Under the pieces are notes generated by a model. The model ran no database searches. It saw only the letters and a list, made by a program, of their open reading frames with translations, and was not told where the DNA came from. Of a stretch of DNA of 64,000 nt, positions 42,580-50,557 are shown in pieces; position 1 is the stretch's first letter; each line of letters begins with the position of its first letter. Source of the stretch: Saprospiraceae bacterium (GTDB lineage: Bacteria; Bacteroidota; Bacteroidia; Chitinophagales; Saprospiraceae); assembly GCA_022841745.1 (NCBI GenBank), contig JALHQW010000045.1:1-64000 (forward strand), in the 5' to 3' direction. The position numbers and the translations under genes were made by a program.

Positions 42580-45500
42580 ATGATGAGACATCTCCTGACT
42601 ACGCTAAATTTTATTTTCTTGTCGGTGGCCCTAACTGCGCAATCGGCACCTAACTATTTCAAGCAGGTCACTGAACAGCAGGTTTTCCTCCCCCGCAATG
42701 CGGAAACGGTGAATATGCCCAACAATTACCTCCTATTTTCGCTGGATTTGGATGCCATGCGCAATCACCTGCGCAGTGCACCCGCAGAAGGCTCCTCAGC
42801 GGCTATTGCGGGCAATTTCCAGGTACAACTTCCATTACCGGATGGCACCATGCAGACTTTCAAAGCATGGGAATCAAAAGTGATGCACCCCGACCTCGCA
42901 GCCCGCTATCCCATGATACGGACTTTTGCAGGGATGAGTACGGAAAACCCAAGCCACTTGGTGCGTTTTGGCTATGGCCCCAATGGCTTCCACTCCTTTA
43001 TAACCACAGACGATGGTGGTTCTTTAGTAACGCAGTATGCGAGCAACCAGACCCAATACTATATCTGTTTTAGCCGCGCTGAACTAAGCTGGCAGCGTGT
43101 TGACATGCCGCCAACCTTCATCCAATATGTGCCCATGGAAGGCGAGCAGACCATTGATTTCAATGCCGACCTGGGCGAAGAAGTCAATTTGAGGGGTGGC
43201 GGAGAAGGCAATTTGACGGTTAGGAGAGAATACCGTTTTGCATTGGCCTGTACAGGTGAGTATGGTATCGGTCATGGTGGCACGGTGGAATTGGCACTTG
43301 CTACCTTGGTACAGGCCACCAGCGTACTCAATAGCGTCCTCGAACGTGATGCCGATTTCAGGCTTGTACTGATTCCGAATAATGATAAATTGGTCTTTGT
43401 AAATCCAGATTCCGATCCATATAACAACTCCAACATGGGTACTGCCTTGCTTGGACAGAATGAAGACGTAATGAACACAATTGTCGGACTTACCAGTTTT
43501 GACATAGGTCACGTTTTCACTGGCCCATGTACCGACGTGGGTGGCGTTGTGTCGGGTTCTGTTTGTACAGGAGGCAAAGGCCGTGGCGTAACCTGCCACT
43601 GGGGCAATGATGTTGTAGGTACGACGCTCTCTATTGCTGCGCACGAGATGGGGCACCAATACCAGGGAGGGCATACTTTCAATAACTGCCCTGGTCAAGA
43701 AGGCCAACTCAGTTCAGGCTCCGCATGGGAACCAGGCAGTGGAAGTACTATTTTGTCCTACCAAGGATCATGCGGGTCCAACAACATCCCCGGGCCTGCT
43801 ACGGTTTACTACCATGGCGGTACAGTAGAGCAGTTTTGGATAAATACACACGTAACAGCCGGCAGTATTTGTGGTCAAACATTTGAGACTAGCAACCACT
43901 CGCCAGCAGTAAGCCTCAACTATACTGATGGATTTTACATCCCAATCAGTACCCCGTTTGAGTTGATTGCAGATGCCTCTGACGCAGATGGCGACCCACT
44001 GACCTATTCATGGGACCAAATTGACCTTGGCCCCAATGCCCAGCTTGGAACCCCTGTTGGGGATTCACCGCTGTTCAGGACTTATGTGCCTTCTGCCAGC
44101 CCCAAGCGTGTCTTCCCAAGGCTGCCAACTATCCTCAGCAATGGTTCAGAGCTCGTGGAGGTACTGCCAACCTATAGCCGGAACATGAACTTCCGATGCG
44201 TGGTGCGGGACAACAACGTTACCGAAGGCGCAGGCGGCATAACCTGGCAAGATGTTTCCTTCAAGGCAACCGCCGAGGCAGGTCCATTTTTGGTACAATA
44301 CCCCAATACAGCCGCCCACAGCTTAGTTGGGGGCACCGAAGTAACGGTTACTTGGGATGTGGCCAACACCGATAAGGAAAAAGTGAACTGCAAGGCCGTT
44401 AACATCAAACTGTCCACCGATGGCGGCCAGAACTTCAACCGGGTTTTGGCGGTTGCCACACCAAATGATGGCTCCGAAACGGTATTCATCCCAGACGTTA
44501 CCTCTAATAATGCAAGGATTAGGATAGAGGCCGCCGACAATATTTTCTTCGACCTTTCCAATCAGAATTTTGCAATTGCGCCCGCAACGGAGCCTTCTTA
44601 TACCCTCGTGATTGCACCGCAAATCCAACAGGTCTGCGTACCCAATAGCGCCTCGGTTGAAATCCAGACAGGCAGCATCCTTGGCTTCGATACACCTGTT
44701 AGCTTTGAAATTGTGGACGGCTTGCCCGATGGCGTACATGTTGATTTCAACAACAACCCGGCTACCCCAGGGCAAAGTACCTTGCTTACCTTCAATATGG
44801 ACGATGTAACCGCTGATGGTAATTTCGAGATTTCCTTGCGGGCTGTGGCAGGTGCCGACACGGTTTACCGTTCGCTGTTCTTTAACATCGTTTACAATGA
44901 TTTCTCGGCATTAGATGCACTGACACCTACCAACGGGCAATCGGGGCTTGGCCTTCAGCCAATATTTACTTGGACTGACCTGCCGCAGGCCGATTTATAT
45001 GATTTCGAGCTGTCCACTAGCCCGAACTTTGAACAGGGCACCATCGTACAATCAGGTCAGGGGCTTGTTGAGGCCAGTTTTTCACCATCCATTGCCTTGG
45101 ATGAAAGCAAGATTTACTATTGGAGGGTTCGACCCTACAATGAGTGCGGTGAAGGCCCTTACATGACCTCAAAGACCTTCCAGACCTTTACCGTCCAGTG
45201 TGCGCCATTCAGTGCAACTGATGTTCCCAAGCCCATCTCTCCAATTGGCACACCAACTGTCAACAGCATTCTCACCATTTTACAAAATGGTACCATTTCA
45301 GATGTGAACGTCACCCAAATCAAAGGAGAGCATGATGTATTGAACGACATTCGGGTGTCATTGGTCAGTCCTGCCGGCACAACGGTCAAACTGTTTGAAA
45401 ATATTTGTGGCAACGTCTCAACCTTCAATTTCGGCTTGAACGATGAATCGCCCTTTACCATCGATTGCCCACCATTAAATGGCTATTCTTACAAACCCCA

Positions 45501-46248
45501 GGAGTCCTTGACCGCTTTCGTCGGTGAAAATACCGTGGGCGATTGGACATTGAAGGTGGATGTGATTGACCCAGATGGCCAAGGTGGCACAATTGACAAA
45601 TGGGGCATCGAATTCTGCGCAAGCATCAGCCCCAACAGCCCCTTCATGGTCAACAATGATACTATCTACGTGAAGCCGCTGGATACCAGGGTCATCCATA
45701 ATTTCGAGTTAGCAGCGGAAGATGTTGACAACAGTGGCGATGAGCTTGTTTTCACGATTGTTGATGAAACGGATTTTGGGTTTGTAAGCCGCAACGGGGT
45801 CCAGTTGGGTGTGGGTGATCGCTTCAACATGACCGATATCCATTTTAAGCACATTACCTATACGAATACCGATGGCAATGCCGATTATGATTTCTTTACC
45901 TTCATCGTGGAGGATGGTACAGGAGGCTGGCTCGGTACGCCTAAAATGAACATCGTTATTGATGAAAATGCGTTGACAGGAACCGATGATAGGAAATTGG
46001 AAAATACCATCCTGCTTGCTCCAAATCCAGCCAGTACCTTGTTGAACATCAATTTCTTGACACCGATCATCGGCAACGGCAGGGCTGATTTCTTCGATGT
46101 GCATGGCCGGCTGGTCACTTCACGACCTATCAGCCAAGATACCCGGAGCTTGCAAGTGGGCTTGGAAGGCTTTGCCAATGGCATTTATTTCGTGAGCATC
46201 AGCTCTCCAGAAGGCGTAGTGGCTAAGAAATTCATCGTGGAGAAATAA
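42580..46248 (+). CDS. Secreted metzincin-like (reprolysin-type) protease with P-domain and T9SS sorting domain
   Basis: The 1222-residue precursor opens with a signal peptide (MMRHLLTTLNFIFLSVALTAQ). Domains: prodomain-like region to about 210; metalloprotease with HEMGHQYQGGH at 355-365; fibronectin/Ig-like repeats; a proprotein-convertase P-domain (about 860-1020, IKGEHDVLNDIRVSLVSPAG ... GDWTLKVDVIDPD); a cadherin-like repeat; and T9SS domain (LLAPNPASTLLNINFL ... KKFIVEK). His355, Glu356, His359 and His365 occupy the metzincin positions, but the usual Gly before the third His (position 362 of HExxHxxGxxH) is Gln, and Gly follows at 363. The prodomain and signal show it is exported. Ends before a clear terminator. 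Confidence 0.9.
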   Translation: MMRHLLTTLNFIFLSVALTAQSAPNYFKQVTEQQVFLPRNAETVNMPNNYLLFSLDLDAMRNHLRSAPAEGSSAAIAGNFQVQLPLPDGTMQTFKAWESKVMHPDLAARYPMIRTFAGMSTENPSHLVRFGYGPNGFHSFITTDDGGSLVTQYASNQTQYYICFSRAELSWQRVDMPPTFIQYVPMEGEQTIDFNADLGEEVNLRGGGEGNLTVRREYRFALACTGEYGIGHGGTVELALATLVQATSVLNSVLERDADFRLVLIPNNDKLVFVNPDSDPYNNSNMGTALLGQNEDVMNTIVGLTSFDIGHVFTGPCTDVGGVVSGSVCTGGKGRGVTCHWGNDVVGTTLSIAAHEMGHQYQGGHTFNNCPGQEGQLSSGSAWEPGSGSTILSYQGSCGSNNIPGPATVYYHGGTVEQFWINTHVTAGSICGQTFETSNHSPAVSLNYTDGFYIPISTPFELIADASDADGDPLTYSWDQIDLGPNAQLGTPVGDSPLFRTYVPSASPKRVFPRLPTILSNGSELVEVLPTYSRNMNFRCVVRDNNVTEGAGGITWQDVSFKATAEAGPFLVQYPNTAAHSLVGGTEVTVTWDVANTDKEKVNCKAVNIKLSTDGGQNFNRVLAVATPNDGSETVFIPDVTSNNARIRIEAADNIFFDLSNQNFAIAPATEPSYTLVIAPQIQQVCVPNSASVEIQTGSILGFDTPVSFEIVDGLPDGVHVDFNNNPATPGQSTLLTFNMDDVTADGNFEISLRAVAGADTVYRSLFFNIVYNDFSALDALTPTNGQSGLGLQPIFTWTDLPQADLYDFELSTSPNFEQGTIVQSGQGLVEASFSPSIALDESKIYYWRVRPYNECGEGPYMTSKTFQTFTVQCAPFSATDVPKPISPIGTPTVNSILTILQNGTISDVNVTQIKGEHDVLNDIRVSLVSPAGTTVKLFENICGNVSTFNFGLNDESPFTIDCPPLNGYSYKPQESLTAFVGENTVGDWTLKVDVIDPDGQGGTIDKWGIEFCASISPNSPFMVNNDTIYVKPLDTRVIHNFELAAEDVDNSGDELVFTIVDETDFGFVSRNGVQLGVGDRFNMTDIHFKHITYTNTDGNADYDFFTFIVEDGTGGWLGTPKMNIVIDENALTGTDDRKLENTILLAPNPASTLLNINFLTPIIGNGRADFFDVHGRLVTSRPISQDTRSLQVGLEGFANGIYFVSISSPEGVVAKKFIVEK

Positions 46249-46272
46249 ATCACCACAACTTTTTATTGGAAA

Positions 46273-46309
46273 AACGGGCTTCCCAGCAACACGGGGAGCC
46301 CGTTTTTTT
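46273..46309 (+). terminator. Rho-independent terminator after the metzincin-like protease gene
   Basis: AACGGGCTTCCC (46273-46284) pairs with GGGGAGCCCGTT (46293-46304, one G-U), followed by a run of seven T. Clear intrinsic terminator 24 nt past the stop. Confidence 0.9.
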
Positions 46310-46416
46310 ATATTTGCTCTTAACACCCACAGCCAAGGCTTTTTGCTCATTTCAACCATCAAAATAATACTGCCAGCCAATGACAGTTTGGGATTGACTG
46401 GCAATAATCGTATCAC

Positions 46417-47637
46417 ATGGCATTTGTTATATACACAGCGCCTAATTATACAGAAAATGCCGTCAGGTTCATTCGGACGCTTGCAAACCTGGAAGGAGTT
46501 CGATTGGGCTTAGTTAGCCAAGAGCCTGCCTCTTGGTTGCCACCAGACATTCAATCTCAACTGGCTGACTTCCAGCAAGTTGGCGATGTTTTCAATGCTG
46601 CCGAGTTGGAGTTGGCTGCCCGTTTGCTTTCTAATCGCCAAGGAGTGATTCACCGAATTTTAGGAGCGGTAGAACAAGCCCAGGTGCCAGTAGCCCAAGT
46701 TCGGGAAGTGCTGGGCATAGAAGGCATGACCGTGGAGGCAGCTTTGAACTTCAGGGACAAGGGACGAATGAAGAACCTGCTCCGTGCAGCTGGGCTTCCT
46801 TGCGCCAAGCATCAAAAAGTAACAAGTTCCAAAGCCGCCTTCGCATTTGCGGAGTCATCAGGTTTTCCATTAGTCGTGAAACCACCGGACGGGGCTGCCT
46901 CACAGTCAACCTATCGAGCCAACAACGAGGCTGAATTAGCTCACGCCCTGTCGTTGAACCCACCATCCGAAGGCCACGAGGTGTTGTTGGAGGAATTCAT
47001 TCAAGGCACGGAGCATTCTTTTGATACCTTCTCTATTGATGGTGCGCCTGTTTTTCACTCCCTGACGCACTACTACCCCAATCCGTTGGAACTGATGCGG
47101 GAACCTTGGATACAGTGGCAAGTGGTACTGCCCCGTGAGGTAGAGGCGTCTGCGCACGATGATATCAAGGCTGCGGCTTTCAAGACTTTGGATGCATTGG
47201 GCATGACCACTGGCATGAGCCACTTGGAGTGGTTCCGTCGCAAAGACGGAAGCCTTGCCATCTCAGAAGTAGCTGCACGCCCACCTGGTGCGCAGATAAC
47301 GACCCTTATTAGCCGTGCCAACGATTTCGATTGCGTGGCAGAATGGGGCCGGATGATGATTTTCGGGGAATTTGAAGTGCCGGAACGCAAATATGCCGTT
47401 GGTGCAGCCTACCTTCGGGGCATGGGAGAAGGCACTGTGCAAACAGTACAAGGTTTGGAACAAATCAGCGCAGGAATTCGCCATCTTATTTGCGATGCAA
47501 AAATCCCTAAATATGGCCAGGAGAAGGCGAAATCCTACGAGGGGGAGGGTTATATCATCGTTCGCCACCCTGAAACGGAGGTGGTGAAGGAGGCACTTTC
47601 CCAGATAGTTTCGAATGTTCGGGTCGTATTGCGCTAA
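46417..47637 (+). CDS. ATP-grasp enzyme of unknown substrate (1)
   Basis: A 406-residue, cytosolic ATP-grasp ligase. Visible are RDKGRMKNLLRAAGLP (start of the ATP-grasp fold), FPLVVKPPDGAASQSTY (glycine-rich nucleotide loop), LLEEFIQGTEHSFDTFSIDG, and the metal-binding motif EVAARPPGAQ near residue 288. Such enzymes join a carboxylate to an amine or similar nucleophile through an acylphosphate. The biotin-carboxylase/PurD-like arrangement, and lack of an obvious carboxylase partner, point to an amino-acid or small-metabolite ligase. It lies 72 bp before a second, divergent ATP-grasp gene. Substrate unknown. Confidence 0.82.
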   Translation: MAFVIYTAPNYTENAVRFIRTLANLEGVRLGLVSQEPASWLPPDIQSQLADFQQVGDVFNAAELELAARLLSNRQGVIHRILGAVEQAQVPVAQVREVLGIEGMTVEAALNFRDKGRMKNLLRAAGLPCAKHQKVTSSKAAFAFAESSGFPLVVKPPDGAASQSTYRANNEAELAHALSLNPPSEGHEVLLEEFIQGTEHSFDTFSIDGAPVFHSLTHYYPNPLELMREPWIQWQVVLPREVEASAHDDIKAAAFKTLDALGMTTGMSHLEWFRRKDGSLAISEVAARPPGAQITTLISRANDFDCVAEWGRMMIFGEFEVPERKYAVGAAYLRGMGEGTVQTVQGLEQISAGIRHLICDAKIPKYGQEKAKSYEGEGYIIVRHPETEVVKEALSQIVSNVRVVLR

Positions 47638-47666
47638 CCATGACCCTTCAATCCCTCAATCTTTTT

Positions 47667-47704
47667 TTGTCATTCCCGTAGGGAACCTAATCCTTCAATC
47701 CTTC
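47667..47704 (+). repeat. 38-bp repeat just upstream of the second ATP-grasp gene, copy 2
   Basis: Identical to 16056-16093. It ends 4 nt before the ATG at 47709, so in both loci the repeat sits directly where a ribosome-binding site would be. The preceding bases hold more ccttcaatcc words. Confidence 0.9.
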
Positions 47705-47708
47705 CAAA

Positions 47709-48911
47709 ATGAACAACCAACTTACCGTCCTCATCCTCGCTGGCGATGTAAAAGGCCAGCGGCTCATCACCGAATGCAAGCGGGAAGGTTGCCGGGTCTT
47801 TGTGCTGACCCGCCATGCCCTGAAGGACGACCATGATTGGCCTCGGAAGGACGTGGATGAGTTCTACTACATGCCCTCCTTGACCAAACGGGACGAGGTC
47901 ATTAATGCCGTGAGCTACCTTGCCCGCACGGAGGTGATTGACCGCATTATCCCCCTCGACGATTTTGATGTTGAAATCGCCTCTGCCCTAAGGGAGCATC
48001 TTCGGGTGCCTGGCATGGGCGACACCACTGCCCGCAATTTCCGGGACAAGTTGGCCATGCGCATGGTAACTGCCGAGGCGGGCATCCTTGGCCCTGAGTT
48101 CGTGCCCATCCTCAACCACCAGGCTATCCATGAATACACACAACGGGTGCCTGGCCCTTGGGTTTTAAAACCCCGCTCGCAGGCTGGGGCGGCTGGCATC
48201 AAAAAGATATACAGTGCCGATGAGCTTTGGCAAAAGCTCAATCAAATGGGCGACGAACAATCTCAATACCTGCTGGAACGCTTCGTGCCAGGCGAGATTT
48301 ACCATGTGGACGCCATTACCATCAACAATGAGGTGAAGTTCGTAGAGGTGAGCAAATACGGCAAACCGCCGCTCGAAATTATCCAAGGTGGCGGCATCTT
48401 CATGACCAGCGTCCAGAACCGAAGAAGCCTTGACGTGCTCCAGTTGCAGGAACTGAACAAGCAAGTATTATCAGCCCTCCATTTTCGAAGGGGTGTCACC
48501 CATACGGAGTTCATCAAGAGCCATGCCGATGGCAAGTTTTATTTCCTTGAAACGGCAGCGAGGGTAGGAGGGGCCTATATCGCCGATGTGATAGAGCACG
48601 CTACTGGCCTAAACCTTTGGTCGGAATGGGCCAAAATCGAAATTGCAGGGGAGAAACTGCCTTACAAAGTGCCCAAGTTCAAGCCAGGCTATGCGGGCAT
48701 CCTGCTTTGCCTTGCCAAGCAAGAGTGGCCCGATATGAGCGGGTTTGATGCACCGGAGGTTGTTTTTAAAATCCACAAGAAAAACCACGCTGGGCTGATT
48801 ATTGCCTCAGATGATGCGGATAGGGTGCAAGAACTTATGAATGTGTATTCTGTGCGCTTTGCCAATGATTTTCTTGCGGCTGCGCCACAATATGAGAAGA
48901 TTGATAGGTGA
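47709..48911 (+). CDS. ATP-grasp enzyme of unknown substrate (2)
   Basis: A 400-residue ATP-grasp protein with a different sequence but the same architecture as its neighbour: RDKLAMRMVTAEAGI, PWVLKPRSQAGAAGIKK, LLERFVPGEIYHVDAITIN, and ETAARVGGAYIADVIE. The N-terminal half resembles the biotin-carboxylase/carbamoyl-phosphate-type fold (ILAGDVKGQRLITECKREGC). The two genes form a tandem on the plus strand and may act in sequence on one small molecule (inference). No transporter, methyltransferase or precursor peptide is present next to them. The AT-richer ATPase/Toprim pair follows. Confidence 0.82.
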   Translation: MNNQLTVLILAGDVKGQRLITECKREGCRVFVLTRHALKDDHDWPRKDVDEFYYMPSLTKRDEVINAVSYLARTEVIDRIIPLDDFDVEIASALREHLRVPGMGDTTARNFRDKLAMRMVTAEAGILGPEFVPILNHQAIHEYTQRVPGPWVLKPRSQAGAAGIKKIYSADELWQKLNQMGDEQSQYLLERFVPGEIYHVDAITINNEVKFVEVSKYGKPPLEIIQGGGIFMTSVQNRRSLDVLQLQELNKQVLSALHFRRGVTHTEFIKSHADGKFYFLETAARVGGAYIADVIEHATGLNLWSEWAKIEIAGEKLPYKVPKFKPGYAGILLCLAKQEWPDMSGFDAPEVVFKIHKKNHAGLIIASDDADRVQELMNVYSVRFANDFLAAAPQYEKIDR

Positions 48912-49062
48912 TATTTCATCTTGTTGATTGTCAGATTGTTGTATCATTGGAAGCCATGGCAAATTGGTAGGAAAGTTGTAATTTTGAAGTCTAAATTTCT
49001 TTCAGATGGATTTTATAAAGCAATAGCGGATTAAGAATTTCAAGTCAATCAAGGATGTTGAG

Positions 49063-50088
49063 TTGCATTGTGAAAGGATAAACTTGTTCATAGGGGAACC
49101 GAATGTGGGGAAGTCGAATGTGTTGGAGGCGATGAGTTTGTTGGGTGCAGGTTATGGAAGACCAAGCGACAAAGTTTTTGCCGAATTTATTCGGTATGAA
49201 GAGATTTCTGACTTATTTCATTTTGATAATGTTTTAGAACCGGTTGAAGTAGAATGCAATCTTGGGGCAGCATTTTTGCGCCATTTATCATCCATTAATT
49301 CTTATGATATAATTATTGGGGACAAAAAGCTTTTTAAGGAAGTAAATGCGTATAAAAAACTGGCAGAAGTTGAAGCGCATATAGCTGGGGTAGCTAAAAT
49401 GCTGGTGAGCCAGAATGAAGCAACTATTCCATATTATTATGGTAACTTTAATGCATTTGGTGAGAATTTAGAGACTAATTTCTATGATTTGATTAGCCCT
49501 GTTAAGAAATATACATTTCATCCTTATTCCAAAGAACAAAATTTGTTTTCTCAGTTTTTATTACCCCCGTTTGGTCGAAATATTTATTCAATCGTAGAGA
49601 AAAACCAAGATTTAAAAAAGAAAATTGGTAAAGAATTCAAGAAATACGGCTTGGATTTAGTCATGGACATTAGAGGGAAGAAATTTGAGATTCAAAGAAG
49701 GGATGATGATTTATCATACAAAATCCCCTATACATCTATGGCTGATACGCTGCAGCGATACATTTTTTACATGGCTGCAATTGAATCAAACACCAATTCA
49801 ATTATCCTTCTGGAGGAAATTGAAAGCCACTCTTTTCCCAGATACGTTCAAGAATATGCTCAAAGGATGATTGATTCAAAGGACAATCAATTCTTTGTCA
49901 CCACCCATAGCCCATACCTGCTGAATACTATTATGTCTGAAAAGCAAGACATAGCCATTTTCTTAGCTACATATGAAGATTTTCAGACCAAGGTTAAACG
50001 CCTATACGAAGACGAAATCAGTGAGCTTTTGAATCACGGTTTGGATGTTTTTTATAACCTGAGAGCATTTGAACATGAGCCGGAATAA
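49063..50088 (+). CDS. OLD-like AAA ATPase with an amber codon upstream of its core (possible pseudogene)
   Basis: The core is a 341-residue ABC/OLD-type ATPase: Walker A GEPNVGKSN (about residue 10 from the TTG start), signature-like SMADTLQR, Walker B ILLEEIES, and H-loop FFVTTHSPYLLN. No membrane or export features. The natural start appears to be the ATG at 49006, giving MDFIKQ and then the family's first strand (RIKNFKSIKDVELHCERINL). An in-frame TAG at 49024 interrupts this. The next usable start is TTG at 49063, which loses most of beta-strand 1; ATT at 49030 would keep it but is rare. The gene is AT-richer than its neighbours. It overlaps a small Toprim-like gene by 14 bp, so the two form a unit. 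Confidence 0.75.
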   Translation: MHCERINLFIGEPNVGKSNVLEAMSLLGAGYGRPSDKVFAEFIRYEEISDLFHFDNVLEPVEVECNLGAAFLRHLSSINSYDIIIGDKKLFKEVNAYKKLAEVEAHIAGVAKMLVSQNEATIPYYYGNFNAFGENLETNFYDLISPVKKYTFHPYSKEQNLFSQFLLPPFGRNIYSIVEKNQDLKKKIGKEFKKYGLDLVMDIRGKKFEIQRRDDDLSYKIPYTSMADTLQRYIFYMAAIESNTNSIILLEEIESHSFPRYVQEYAQRMIDSKDNQFFVTTHSPYLLNTIMSEKQDIAIFLATYEDFQTKVKRLYEDEISELLNHGLDVFYNLRAFEHEPE

Positions 50089-50557
50089 TTGCATTCAAGC
50101 AGAATGTGAGGCTGACACGCTCTTGTTGGAAGTACTTGGCTTTAAGAAACCAGGGCATCAGCAAGGCATGTTCAACGTCATCAAAGCATTTGAAAAATAC
50201 CCTGGAGTTCAAATCATCGGAGTGATTGACAGGGATAAAAAGCAGCCAGCCCTAATCCAACGCCTTGTTGAAATAAAAGGCTATTCCGATATTATTTTAC
50301 TCCAACACCCTATTCAAAGGGTTCATTCGTTAATTACACACCCTAATTTGGAGGATTGGTTGTATGAAAAGGAATCAAAACTAAATGGCATTGACCCCGC
50401 TCAGTTCGGATTCAAATCGAAAAGCTATTTTCATGAGGTGGCAAAAAGCAAGGATGCCTTAAAGAATCAAGACCTAAGAAGGTTTTTCAATGCCTTAAAA
50501 CAAAAATCCGCCACCCTCCAAACTCTCAAATCTTGGCTCGAAGAGCTAGTGATTTAA
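50075..50557 (+). CDS. Small Toprim-like partner of the OLD-like ATPase
   Basis: The ATG at 50075 (MSRNNCIQAECEADTLLLE) lies inside the last codons of the ATPase gene; a TTG at 50069 would add two residues. The 160-residue protein has a Toprim-like signature: ECEAD with an acidic first residue, and GVIDRDK (DxD) about 40 residues later. The rest is helical and unassigned. Fused or paired ATPase/Toprim modules include OLD nucleases, Gabija (GajA) and PARIS. This small stand-alone form next to a short ATPase resembles the split arrangement. Toprim assignment rests on two motifs only. The amidohydrolase gene on the other strand overlaps its last 4 bp. Confidence 0.55.
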   Translation: MSRNNCIQAECEADTLLLEVLGFKKPGHQQGMFNVIKAFEKYPGVQIIGVIDRDKKQPALIQRLVEIKGYSDIILLQHPIQRVHSLITHPNLEDWLYEKESKLNGIDPAQFGFKSKSYFHEVAKSKDALKNQDLRRFFNALKQKSATLQTLKSWLEELVI

